Positions 34,138-45,576 of a stretch of 60,000 bases of DNA are shown piece after piece. Source of the stretch: Cryptomeria japonica (taxonomy: Eukaryota > Streptophyta > Pinopsida > Cupressales > Cupressaceae); contig NC_081405.1 of the NCBI RefSeq assembly GCF_030272615.1, forward strand, positions 23,391,772 through 23,451,771, read 5' to 3'. The notes beneath the pieces were generated by a model. The model was not told the DNA's origin. It was given only the letters and a program-made list of their open reading frames with translations, and ran no database searches. The translations under genes and the position numbers were made by a program. Within the stretch, counting starts at the first letter, position 1. Every line of letters begins with the position of its first letter.

Positions 34138-35613
34138 GTATCTTTCTATTGGGCCATATGTTGGTGGCACCATTTTTGATGTAAACCCTAATTAGGGCAA
34201 TTCTAGGGTTTTGTTGGCATGATCTTGGCCCTTGATTTAGTTTTAATCTTGACCATCCATTTTGTATGAGACTCTATATATACCTCATTGTCTCTCATTT
34301 GTAAGAGAGTTTTTGTAGAATTGTTGGTATATGCTGCAGCTATTTGAATATAAATCATTGTTCGACTTGATGGTAATTTTGTCTTTCAAATGATGTCTTG
34401 CATTCGTGGTTCTCAATTCCTCCAAGTTAGATTAGAATTTGTTTTCATGTTTATTAGATTGAGTGGAAGATTTGTTGATTATATTTGTGTGGAATCCTTA
34501 ATCCATACCACTAGCCTCTTGCTGTTGGTAAGTGTGCCTTGTGTGGTCAACTGAAAATTCACGCAAACTTAACTTCGATTATTACATATCCATTGTTATG
34601 TATCAACTTGGATGGTCTCAATGCTTGATGGTAATGGTTTGAAAATCTATGAAGTATACCTTAGATGATTGCACTAAGCTCGTGTCAAAACCTGTTTGTG
34701 AGACCTTGCCTAGTTTGATTCCACTAAATTTGTTCATCATTTCCTACATTTCTAGGCTTAGAATAGATTTCCTAAACCCTATTCCTTTTGCCCATTTTTT
34801 AGTAAGTCTTAAGTCCATAGCTACATTGCCATATCCTAAGTTATCAGCACACCCATTCCCTATCCGTGATCTATGAAGTTAATTCGAACATTTGTGTAAG
34901 TCCCCAAGTGAAAACAACAATTCACATTGACCATTGAGTTACCCACTCGTCAAGACCTGATATGTATAAACCTTGGAATCATTTTAGTTGATCTTACCCT
35001 TAGCATCTGAGGTGATTTTGTTCAAGAGAGGGTAAAGTGCTTTGGTATTTTATTTTGAATGTTATGTGCCTAAAACACACATCAACATGACCACTGGTTG
35101 GTAATAAAAATGTGGAACCAAAATGAGGTGTAGATTTGATTAGAGGATAGTGACCACTGACTTGAGGAATGAATGTGCCAGTTAGATTAATAAAGCCTCC
35201 TCCCAAAACGGTGCGTTGACCTGCAATGACGGATATATGACCATGCAACAATAAAGGTGCCATTTAGGCCAACCAAAAATGCTGAACATATGTATAGATA
35301 AAATTTTGCCCATATAAAAAATAAATTGACACTTGATTAATTAAAATGTGTAGAGAAATAGTAAATGATTTTTATTTTCTATGAATATAAAATTAATGTA
35401 CCTTGCATGCTCAGGGGACCATATGGCCTGTTCGGGCAAATTTTTTTGCCTCGAAAACAATTTTGTCCAAAAATGAAGTGCCTTATATGAAAATAAGGGC
35501 TTTTGGCTTTTTTGGACTCGACCATGGTGTCCTTTTCGCTTCAAACTGCACCCAACAATAACACAATGCCCAAAAAAAATTCTCAGATTTGGGAAAAAGT
35601 CTTTAGATCTAGA

Positions 35614-35625
35614 GCTCCGATACCA
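35614..35625 (-). promoter_or_regulatory. Copia primer-binding site
   Basis: Minus strand TGGTATCGGAGC, directly abutting the 5' LTR. It differs from the usual TGGTATCAGAGC at one base. Confidence 0.9.
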
Positions 35626-35986
35626 TGTTGGAGTCAATATGTGACACCACAACACCTCCGGGAATCCCTACAAGACCAAAATAACTTCCACAAGAGAGAA
35701 TGGCAAGATTAGCTTGCTTGAATATGATAATGGACATGACAATGTACATGAGAAGCCTAGGATATAAAGGGAAGGGGAGATGAAGGATCAGACAAGATGT
35801 TGACATGTGTCATAATTCTATACAATGTGACAACTAAAGTGTTGACTTACATAAGTAGTTGTCATGTGATAAGATAAGATCATGTGACAACTAACCAACC
35901 TTCTAGAATGCCACCTAGGACCTAAGTAAACTTAAGTCATGTGAATAAGCCCCCTCCTAGGTACTGGTGAAAACACAAGGTACAAT

Positions 35987-37158
35987 CAGAGAAACGGGAC
36001 TCGCCCGGACTCGCCTAAACTCGGCGAGTCCGAGTCCGAGTCATGCTCACCGAGTCTCTGGGGCTCGGACTCAGACTCGTCCGAAACTCGCCAGACTCGC
36101 CGAGTTGGTGAGTTTGGCTCAAACTCGCCAAACTCGGCGAGTCCCAAGCCTCAAACTTAGCTACTGGCTGGGTTACTAAAATGACAAAAAAAAAACATTT
36201 TAAAAAGTTTTTTTTAAATGAATGGTATCGTTTTTGTTCACTACAACCTTCGCCTGAGAATGAGAAAAATTAGGGTTACAACATGTCAGCCAATAGAAAA
36301 ATAACACCCGACACCTTTATTAAATAATAAGTTTTTTTGGCCTCGCGGGGCGCTGCCCCTCGACCCCCCCCTGTATCGCGACATGGAGCGCGCAAGGGGC
36401 GTTGCCCCTTGACCCCACCTTGGGGGCGCTGCCCCCAAACCCCCGTCAAAAAATATGGGGGGAAACTGCGTCGATAGAAGTAGGGAAAATTCAAGCTTCG
36501 AGTCTGACACTGATTGGATCGACCAGGTAGATATAGAGGTTGAGATTGTAGCCATGGCAGAGGAGGAGCGGAGAGAACGAGCACAGACAGGAGATTTAGA
36601 GGCAGATAGTGACACGGATGTTCCTGATGTTGGTGAGCATGGCATGGTGTCACGGGGAGCGGCTATGGCTGTCGAATCATCCAGGACCTACCTTAGACGC
36701 CTTCGCAGGGGGCCGGAGCCGGGGCCGGGGCCGGGGCCGGAGGGTGCAGGCTCCTCTGAGCCATAGGCTTGTAGTTGTATTTACCTTTGGTAATTGTATG
36801 AAACATTTGATGATGATCATATGATGACATGGATTTTTTATTCCATGAGTTTTGTAATATTGTATACATTTGACAATATTTATATATCTATGTTTGTTAT
36901 TTCCTTCAGCTACAATTTGCGTTTATGCTTATGTGATTGATGTATAGTTGTGTATGTAATCAAATGAGTAGAGTTTGATGATGTTATTGTGTCTTTAAGG
37001 TGTATTCAATAAAGGGTGCCTGAAACAAGTTTTAAATCTTTAAAAATCTCTAAATTTCTTAGTTTTTCACTTTCCCGAGTCCAACCGAGTTTGGAGCCGA
37101 GTCTGACGCCGAGTCCCGAGTATGAGTCTGAGTCGGCCTTGTCGAGTCCGTTTCTTTG
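35987..37158. mobile_element. 1.17-kb hAT-like transposon inside the LTR
   Basis: Terminal inverted repeats CAGAGAAACGGGACTCG and CAAAGAAACGGACTCG (right end, complement) lie between perfect GGTACAAT duplications (35979-35986 and 37159-37166). Both ends carry dense subterminal CGAGTC/GACTCG and CTCGCC/GGCGAG motifs, more than twenty in all, as expected for transposase-binding sites. The middle has GC-rich repeats (GGGGCGCTGCCCC) and a short reading frame. It is too short for a full transposase, so it is a deletion derivative. Confidence 0.9.
36455..36766 (+). pseudogene. Short acidic reading frame in the hAT-like element
   Basis: 103 codons in plus orientation: an acidic stretch with DWIDQVDIEVEIVAMAEEE, followed by a GPEPGPGPGPEG tail. 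The position near one end of a deleted hAT-like element, and the acidic low-complexity character, would fit the C-terminal tail of its lost transposase. That is a guess, and no hAT dimerisation motif is present. Confidence 0.35.
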
Positions 37159-37206
37159 GGTACAATACCTTACTAGTTTCAAAACCTTATTCACACCAAC
37201 TGTTCT

Positions 37207-38719
37207 TTATTGTTTACAGATTTCATTCAGGTGCTCATTGTAATGACATTTAGAACATTCAACACATAGCATAATGAAAGAACAAGTGCATAGAATCACT
37301 AAGATGTCTATCGTCTCATCAAACCATATTACATAACACCAAAAGTAGATTAATTATAGATATTGCAGACCCGTAGAATGCAAATTTGACTGATAATTAT
37401 AACCAGCAACACATGATAGCTTGGGGTCTATTTCTTGCTCCAAACATGGTCAATGGGATGTATTTCGAGCCTTCTCCAGCAATCTTTCAACACCAAATCA
37501 ACTTGCAGACTTGAGGAGTAATCTTAAATGATTATTTGATCTTCCCAACTTCTGAAAATACCACTGGACACCCTGCTATAGCATCCTGGGCACCAAACTC
37601 ATGCTTCACATAAATTGATGATAATCATTTCCCTTGGCCATGAACGGTTATGAACTCTTCCAGATTTATTTGGAAAGCCTAGACACTTCAAAACAAGATG
37701 ATTTTGCAGACCAAAGAAGGCAGGTATGCCTCTACAAACTCCCATGTGCCAATACCAAGATGGGCGCTACCTCCATAGGGGCGATTTTCACATAAAAAAT
37801 AAAATGTGCATCAAACATGGAAAATGATATATGGATTTGCATCGCTAGGCTGCTAGGAAAAGAAGAAACCAATACCCATAAGCTAGAAACAACTTCTTGA
37901 ATTATGTGCAAAATATGATTCTTTGTGTAGCCGAAATGGTACGGCCAGACCTAGGTATTCCATCAAAACTCACAAAAAACAAACAGCCACCAAAATACCA
38001 ACAATCCACTCCAAAAACCTGAAAGCAACTAAAAAATCCTAATAAATTTTCATCTCACCAAAACCCGCTTCACCAAAACTCTGAAAATAGAAGTATTCTT
38101 TGATTGAAAACCAACAACCAGCTAGGGTGGATCTTTCACCACCAAAACCAGACCAACTGTAGAGGGTTTTTGTCCTTGGCAATCCCAAGGAGAACTCTCC
38201 AGGTTCATTTCAACATCTTGTTATGTGTGCTAAATCCTAATGAATGAGTTAGAGCCAAAATCCAAATATATAGACTTGGAGGGAGAAATTAGGACAATTT
38301 TCAGAAAAGGCCCCCAAATGACTTCTTAAACACAATAGTTATGTCTCGTCAACTAGGTGTCCCCTTTTGGGACATGTTTTATTAAATCATTCAGTGAAAA
38401 TATTAAAGTCACTTTTTCAAACACTTAAGTGAGTAATATAAAACATTATTTTCCATCACCTAAAAACTTCATGACAACACTGAAGAAGAAAACACTCGCA
38501 AAAGTGTAGCTGGAACTGAAATCGAGGCTAAGTACCCAAAATAGCACTTACTAAAAATTGCATGATAAAAATAGAAATGATGTCAAAACACAATGAAACT
38601 GCATGCTCAAGCTCTCCATAGAACTTTGAGTCCCCTAACCAACTCCGAATAGCCTATGGGAGCTCAAGAATAGGCTAACGGGAGGCACAACTGACTAGGT
38701 GCAAGAAGGGGACATTACA
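37207..38719 (-). mobile_element. Probable minus-strand LTR fragment
   Basis: On the minus strand TGTAATGTCCCC at 38719 looks like an LTR start. A TATA-like CTATATATTTGG follows about 445 bp downstream (38273-38264). I found no end, primer site, purine tract or target duplication. The stretch nearest the copia element (37207-37500) shows nothing I can name. Confidence 0.35.
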
Positions 38720-40013
38720 GTAGTACCACGAAGATCAGTGGCAGCTGTTTCCAGACGTTACTCAGCGCTCTACTAGATAGCACACCAACAATTTCAGCAA
38801 GTAAGAAAGTTGGAGAAGATTGAATGGAGTGCACTATCTTGAAATTTTGCACCAATCTCGTGCAGTAATACATTGGACACGTCATGGTCTTGGACCTAGG
38901 TCACTTGTGGTCAAAATTGTAGGGCTTAAGTCTCCATAGAAGATACCATCGATTGTTGATTGTATCTCTTTTCCTGCCCTTACTATTGGAAATTTCTGGA
39001 AATTTATTCAATCTCTAATCCAATAAAATCATTGATGAGATTTAAAGCTTAGACTACGCCAAATGAAAATATGTGATTGTATGCAAATTTGAAAATTAAG
39101 GTGTCTTATACAGTAAACCATGGAGATATTCATCTTCTTTGTTATACCAAACCAACCACTCTGACATGTTTAATAAGCCTATCTTAGATAACATAAAACA
39201 TTATAGAAATGAACATTACTTCACCATAAGATAGCAGAAACAAGGAAGCACAAATTAGAAACACAAGAAGAACATCTCACAACGCAAGATTTATGTAGAG
39301 AAACCCTTGCAGGAAAAAACTCCACCATAGAGAGGCAAGTATATTACTAATCCATGAAGATTATGCAACAATACACTTTTCTTTAAACCTCTGTAGAGTC
39401 CGGCAGCACCTAGATACCTTCACTTCAAAAGGCTGAACAAAACTCGATGAAGACTCTCTTCAAGCCACTTGTTATATACACAAATGAGTTCTTCAAGTGA
39501 TATGAAGCCCATAAGAAAAACCCAATGCCTCCAACTAGAAACCATCATCATGCAGCCCAAAATAGCCACTTAAAGATGCTATTACAACTGTCATAAGGCA
39601 TCTCACTTGTATGGGCACCTAGGGTCCAAAATAGCAATATTTTGTCATAGAATCTTATGACATCTGCAATAAGTCTCATAGATGCTACATGTGTCCCAAC
39701 AACCCAAAATGGAAGATTCCAAATAAAATTTATTTTTATTTTATTGACTCTACAAAGTTTCTTGTTTTTATTTTTTATTTTTTCTTTTTCAAATAAAATT
39801 TATTTTATTTATACTTTATGTTTTAAATCATTTTATTTGGTAATTTGTTAAATTTAATATGTTAAAATTTAACATTTTAAAATATTTAATTTAAATTAAT
39901 ATTATAAATCTATTATTATTTATAATATTTTAAATTAAATTTTAAACATATTTTATTATTTATTTTGTTTTATGTTTAACTTTATAAAATATTGAAACAT
40001 ATTATAATATTAT

Positions 40014-40046
<33 letters not shown>

Positions 40047-41031
40047 CTTACACACATGGACGTACCCGTACCCGAACCCAAGGAAATTTTCTTTTTTGCT
40101 GTACCTACCCATACCCGAATGGGCAACTTAGTTTATATTGCTTATGCATAAATGTAATAACATACCAGTGTTCTAGCAATTTAGAATGTTACCCCCCCTG
40201 GATATCTTTTGAGATCGCAGTTAATACTAGTATGAAGAAAAGATTACAGAAATACTGCATTAAGCAGTTGCTGACTAAATGAAAGACTTAAGATAGCTCA
40301 AGAATTCCACCCATAACTGTTTAATCAGATGATTTGTTGGCCAAATAAATGATGCTTAAAATAAAAACTAAGGTCTCTTCAAAAGAATGTAGACTAAAAC
40401 TAGAAGCTAAATCCATACGAGAGCCTCACAGGAGCAAGGCTAAAGCCCGTTGATTTCCACAATGCAGAGCAATAATATAAAGGAAAGCATGCCAATACAT
40501 AATGGTCATTTGTTCACTAGAGAAAGAGAACACGTATGTTTTGGTCTTATAAGCAATCTCCCAAGTGAGTCCCTGTTTGCAATATCTAAAGCAGTTATAA
40601 GATGCGATCTTTTTGGCATCCATTACTTATGTTTTACTTTTAAGAGTTTGTGCATGACAGAACATAAATGTTTATCAGCTAATTTCCCAATATGAGTTGC
40701 TTCATTTCTTAAGATTCTTTGCCATTGACGACATTAGTCAGCATGTTGAATCTTATTATCACAAGTATTTAGTTAACAAATTACTTTTTTGTATGTGGAT
40801 TGATTGTTCTTTGTTTTTGGTGTTCCTTTCTTGAGGGTTTATTCTCTGTTTTGTGGTCGTTACTTTTTCATAAGCAATGAAACTTCAAAGATACTATGTA
40901 AATGGCTTTTACTTTAAAGGGAAGCTCAAGTGCAACTCGGTTGGTTTATTTTGAAATTGATAAAAATTGTATGGTTTTTGTTCCTTTTTTATGTTTCCTG
41001 ATTTTTGGGTAAGCTTTTTGATTTGGAACAG
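38720..41031. other. AT-rich host DNA, probably SPO11-1 intron
   Basis: No bounded element. It holds a very AT-rich block (about 39720-40020), an (AT)13 run, and a GTACCCGTACCCG motif at about 40062. The earlier SPO11-1 exons should lie upstream on this strand, but I could not find them here or elsewhere in the window. Confidence 0.5.
40021..40046. repeat. (AT)13 microsatellite
   Basis: Uninterrupted AT repeat at the end of an AT-rich block. Confidence 0.95.
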
Positions 41032-41725
41032 GATTCTTCTCCATCGACTGAGCAGAAGTTTTCCCAATCTTCTTATTTTGGCATTGGTTGATTGGTATGA
41101 TTTATCAGACTCAATTTCACTAGTGTTTTTGCTAGTCAAGCTGAGTCAACTCACAGTATGTTGTTTAATTGGAGGAATCCGGCTGGCTTGGCAATTGTAT
41201 GCACATACAAGTTTGGGAGTATAGCCATGGGGCTGGAAGCATCCAAATATGGTAATTTGACATTTAAGCTCAAGTACTGTCATTGTCATTACTTGAAATT
41301 TAATGAAATGCGGAGCCCTGGTATATGAGTCTGGATTTTTCTTCAGTTTGTGATGTTAAGTGGTTAGGTTTAAGAGGGAGTGATCTACAGCTTGTACCTG
41401 AAAATGCACGTCTTAAACTGAAGCCGCGGGATCATCAGTTGGCCAAAAGTTTACTTTCATCGAAGATGTTGCAGGTATCCGGCCTTTAAACATGGTCTTG
41501 TTAAATGGAAATTTTTGAAACTTTCTTTTCCCAGAAATAAAGCTTGCAGAGAAGTGGAGGATTAACTTGATTGATTAATATCAGAATCAAATGAAATACA
41601 AGGAGGAGCTCTTATACATGGTTCAAGCTGGACACAGGGTCGAAATAGAAGCACTCTATTGTCATGGATATGGCTTTTTGGCACAGTATGTTGCAACGAA
41701 GATTGTTCAAGCTGATTACATCTGA
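41032..41725 (+). CDS. SPO11-1, last four exons (meiotic DNA double-strand break protein)
   Basis: Exons 41032-41094, 41175-41251, 41347-41474 and 41585-41725 join in frame across three GT-AG introns (80, 95 and 110 bp) to give about 135 C-terminal residues ending in TGA. The first junction completes ALVDW-NPAGL. The next exons give CTYKFGSIAMGLE, VKWLGLRGSDL, LKPRD..AKSLLSSK, EIEALYCHGYGFL and the terminal KIVQADYI. These are the Toprim and C-terminal blocks of the Spo11/topoisomerase VI A family, and the wording fits plant SPO11-1 best. The protein makes the breaks that start meiotic recombination in the nucleus. There are no stops or frameshifts, so this part may be functional. The upstream exons, including the catalytic tyrosine domain, are not in the window. 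T4 begins only about 380 bp after the stop. Confidence 0.88.
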
Positions 41726-42100
41726 TTATGGAACATTTAATTAAGGAGTCTTAATGTGAAGTCATCTAGATGAAGATAATTTTTTTTCAATTTTATTTTT
41801 GACAAGGTTCCATTGTGTATTGAAGATGACATTCAAAATGGATATGTAGTTAAAGATGAAGGCTATGAGGGAACAAAATTGCACCCCTATAATTTGTTTA
41901 GAAATTTTATGGATATCCAATAATTTACTATATTTTGGATTGTATTTTGTATTCATAATTCGGTTTTTATTAATAGCTGGTGATATACTATGTAAATTTC
42001 AGAAATTTAATAGTTCAGAACTAAAGACTAAATACTTGTGAATTTGAGTCCATACCGAAAGACCAACTTAGGGCCTAGAGGAAAAGAATTCACTTTTTAA
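41726..42100. other. SPO11-1 3' flank
   Basis: T-rich sequence between the SPO11-1 stop and T4, presumably 3' UTR. No convincing single polyadenylation site chosen. Confidence 0.5.
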
Positions 42101-42659
42101 GGACCTGTTTTGACGTTTTCACACATTGCCCCATTGCAAATGGGGACCCCCCTTTTTTTCGCTTTTTAGGGTAGTGTTTGAGTCACCAATCTTTGCAAGT
42201 CTAGAGTTAGGGGTTTTCAAAGAGTTTTTAAAAAAAATCCTTTGGGCAATTGGACCAATCATGATCAAATGGGCATTTTGACATCTCAAAAGTGTTAAGG
42301 TAAGCCAAAGGACGGAAAATGCAACTGCTTAGGGCTAATTCTGACAACTTCCTATTTTTGTGGAAATCGGTTTTTTGCCTTTTGCTTTTTCATTTTTGGC
42401 ACTCTGAGACCAATTTGGGAAGCAACTTTTTTGCTTTTTGCTTTTTTGTTTTTTTAGCTTTTTTGAAAGTTGACCTAGGATTGGGTCATTTAGATCATGG
42501 CAATGAGGTTCTTGTCTTTGAAATGAAAAGTTTGTATCTCCAAGTATGAAAAGCAAGGGAAAAATCTCCAGACAAGGTGTTGATCTAGAAGTTCTAAACA
42601 AAGATGGTGATGAGCAAGAAAATCCATTAAGTGTTTATGGCAAAGATAAAGTTTCTAAA

Positions 42660-43830
42660 CGAAGAAGGCAATGTCTTGTGCCATAGCGAACTCTGCCAAA
42701 GAGAGTTTCTAAATGGAGAAGGCAATGTCTTGTGCCATAGCGAACTTTGCCAAAGAGAAAGTTTCTAAATGGAGAAGGCAATGCACAAACTCTGCCCAAG
42801 GAAAAGTTGAGAATGGCTTGTCAATGCACAAACTTCTCCAAAGAGAGTTTCTAAATGGAGAAGTCAATGTCTTGTGCCATAGCAAACTCCGCCCAAGGAA
42901 TTGTTGAGAATGGCTTGCCAATGCACAAACTCTGCCAAAGAGAAAGTTTCTAAATGGAGAAGGCAATGTCTTGTGCCATAGTAAACTTTTCCCAAGGAAA
43001 AGTTGAGAATGGCTTGCCAATGCATGAACTCTACCCAAGGCACCAAGAAAACGACTTGTTAACAAGTAAACTCTCCCCTACACAACAAAAATGACTTGTC
43101 AACAAGCAAACTCTGCCCTACACATACCAAAAATGGCAAGACAACAAGCAAACTCCGTCCAACACGATGGAAATTCCTTGTCCAAGTAGCGAGTCTGCCC
43201 AAGGAGAGGATACAAATATTGGCTAAGTGTTGATACCTTGGAGAAAATAAAATTTGAAAATTTGGTTAAGTGATAAGGAAATTCCCTAAGCAAGAAGCAA
43301 ATTTGCCCAAGGAAGATGAAGGAAAATTTGGCTAAGTGTTGGTGGATTGAAAGAAAAGTTGAAATCAAGTACCGAGTTTGCCTAAGGATAGCCAAAATTC
43401 CTTGTCCAAATGTTAATTCAGAAAATAAAATTTGAAAATTTGGTTAAGTGATAAGGAAATTCCCCAAGCAAGAAGCAAATTCGCCCAAGGAAGATGAAGG
43501 AAAATTTGGCTAAGTGTTGGTGGATTGAAAGAAAAGTTGAAATCAAGTACCGAGTTTGCCTAAGGATAGCCAAAATTCCTTGTCCAAATGTTAATTCCGC
43601 CTTAAGAAGAAGAAAAATTCTTTGACCCAACATCAAGTCCGTCCATCTGAAGGTAAGAAAATGTCTTAAGGCATGGTAAAATCCGCCTCCCACATGTAGA
43701 AAATGTCTTGAAACATGGCAAAGTCTGCCCAAGCCTTGTTGAAAATGTCTTGGCAACACATGAATTCCGCCCAAACACTTAGAAAAATTTCTCAACCACA
43801 TGCAAAGTCCGCCCAAGGAATGGGTAAAGA
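42660..43830. repeat. T4 array of 'CTCTGCCCAAGG' units
   Basis: The CTCTGCC core or a variant falls at 42691, 42745, 42790, 42833, 42887, 42930, 42986, 43029, 43071, 43111, 43152 and 43191, in steps of 39-56 bp that alternate near 43 and 54 at first. A block of about 180 bp (starting near 43240) is then repeated in tandem from about 43419, nearly unchanged, showing a recent local duplication. Confidence 0.88.
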
Positions 43831-44676
43831 AAGTGGTTAAGTCTTGGCATTTTTGAAGGGAAAAGACAAAATTTTGGCTAAGTATAAAGAGATGAGAAAA
43901 AATTCTAAAGTCAAGATGAAGTTCGTCTTGGAAAATTTAAAAGTTTCTTATCCACACATGAAGTCCACCCTAGGTGGATAAATGAGAAGTTTGGCTAAGG
44001 GTGAAAGCAAATGCGGAAGGCAAAGAGAAATTTGCCCAAGTTGAGAAGGAAAAATTTGGTAGACTAAAACAAGAAAAACAAAGGTTGAAATCAAAAGGGA
44101 ATTCACCTAGGTAAAGAAAGGAAAGTGAAAAAGTTAAAGCAAGATCGAAGCCAAAGGATAAAATCCACCCAACTATTGAAAGGAAAATGGAAAGATGATT
44201 AAAACAAAAGTGAAAAGCATGAGGAAATTTGCATAAGTCTTGGAAGGGAAGGAATTTGAGAAAATTTGGTTGTGTTGAAAAAGTAGTTCAAAATTGCAAA
44301 TTTCCAAGACATCTTCCGAAATAATTTCAAAACCAATTTCCACACTTGAGGTCAAAGTTGGAGTGATTTAATAAAGACTTTCCAAACTTGCAAAACAAGT
44401 TTCACTTCAAATCGTCTTGCTTTTTTATACTTTTTAGGGGCAAATGCTTCAATTTCCAAAATTTTCATTAGTTAAAATTAACCTTTGAAAATTTCTTCAA
44501 ACTTTGCACTCTAGGATGGGAACAAACATCCAACCCCCTTATTGTTTTTTAACTTAGATTTTTTTCATGATTTTTAGGAGCTAGATGTTAGCTTAAGCTT
44601 TCAGGGAAAGTTCAAATGAAGTTCGTTAGCAAGGGAGCACAACTAGAATCTAAAATCACTTCAAAGTGGAAGAGGG

Positions 44677-45576
44677 TTGGTGACACCAACCTTGGTCATG
44701 TTGACTTCAAAGACAATCAAGGAAAGATTGAAGAGAGAAGTAGAAAAGAAAGAAGAATTAAAGAAAGAGAGTGAACAACTGAGAAATTATCTCCAACATT
44801 TGATCAATCTTATTGCTCAAGGAAATGTAGTGGTTCCCTCGCCTTTCGCTCTTTCACAAGAAACAATTGAAGACTTTGAAGAGATGAAGGTAACAGCTAA
44901 AGAAACTAAGGAATGGATGACAAACATCAATAATGAAGTTGTCATGTTCGCGGAAGAGTTGATATTGGCATATGGGCAAACTTCTTCATTACTATCTAGA
45001 ATTCAAGGCATGACAAAAATGTGGGAGGATTTTCAAAATATTCAAGATAAAGTAATCCCATACTTGAAGGTGATGAAAGAAATTGCTGAATAGGAATTAA
45101 TAGATGGACAAGTAATTGCAGCTGGAGATATCTATGACTTCAACACATGGTATTGAGCATTGATAGCAAGAAATTAAGTTTTAGAAAAGGTTAAGGTTGA
45201 TGGTGTCAAAATTGAAGAGCTGATTAAAGAAAATCAAAATGAGATTTTCCTTATAGTCACTAATGTGCTTGGAAAGGAAGCAATTCGAGAAAATGAAATG
45301 AATATGGAAAATTTGAAGATCAAAGCTCAAGAGAATTTCACCACTTTCATAGGACCGATCCTTAGGCAAAATTTGATTAAGGCATCCACCTTCTTTTCCA
45401 TCAAGGATGCCTTTCAGAGACAAGCATTGGATTGGGAGAATGCTTTTGCCACCTATGTTGATGAGTTGGACGTGATCAAATTCAAGATAATGTCACAATG
45501 GAAGAGGTTAATCCTCTTGTGTCTATGTTCATTGAGTATGCTACTACATAAAAGTAATAAGGATGCATTCTTCTAG
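44677..45576 (+). pseudogene. T4 reading frame, homologous to the T3 protein C-terminus
   Basis: 44677-45093 is open and continues after single stops to 45576. Blocks align with T3: WMTNINNEVVMFAEELILAY with WIENTKRQVDDFLTQFVQAF; WEDFQNIQDKVIPYL with WEEFRPIQEKTIPRL; YDFNTWY with YDFHGWY; DWENAFATYVDELDVI with DWENTLDACLDALDVI. The preceding RVGDTNLG corresponds to EVGDNLRA in T3, marking the internal deletion joint. The helical, charged character suggests a structural or nucleic-acid-associated protein. No known family recognised. Confidence 0.75.

Larger units (their letters stand above)
28250..35087 (+). mobile_element. Family-T element T3 (6.8 kb, longest copy)
   Basis: It starts TGTTGTGACC at 28250, has a variant hairpin CCCCATTGCTAACGGGG at 28273-28289, and ends acacacatcaaca at 35087. 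The flanks TGACT (28245-28249) and TGACC (35088-35092) differ by one transition. In order it holds: the head; two tandem arrays (about 28700-29390 and 29690-30200); the acceptor-like TTCGTACAG (to 30831) before an ATG at 30837; a 3.3-kb decayed reading frame; and the promoter-like tail with AACCCTAATTAGGG (34183), CTATATATACC (about 34274) and the CAAGAGAGGGTAAAG end block. No LTR pair is seen. It is inserted in the copia leader. Confidence 0.88.
20555..37201 (-). mobile_element. Ty1/copia-derived LTR retrotransposon expanded by nested insertions
   Basis: Read on the minus strand, the 5' LTR is 37201-35626, followed directly by the primer-binding site TGGTATCGGAGC (35625-35614). The 3' LTR is 20956-20555, preceded by the purine tract TTAAGGGGAG. 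GTTCT is duplicated at 20550-20554 and 37202-37206. Removing T5, T3, a MITE and a hAT-like element with their target duplications leaves about 5.4 kb. The interior retains only a decayed gag, protease region and pre-integrase block. Integrase and reverse transcriptase are absent, so it was already an internal deletion derivative or non-autonomous. A leader of over 2 kb between primer site and gag is unusual for copia elements. Confidence 0.88.
35626..37201 (-). repeat. Copia 5' LTR, interrupted
   Basis: LTR sequence lies at 35626-35986 and resumes at 37167-37201. Between them is a hAT-like insertion with an 8-bp duplication. The last base next to the target duplication is T where the other LTR has A. 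Confidence 0.88.

Noticed and set aside
40426-40623. Possible ankyrin-repeat fragment on the minus strand
   Set aside because: Only one short stretch (ALHCGNQRALALL) resembles the repeat. No neighbouring repeat and no splice support.
42709-43816. Minus-strand open frames of 118 and 132 codons
   Set aside because: Both are translations of the T4 tandem array, with internal repeats matching the DNA units.
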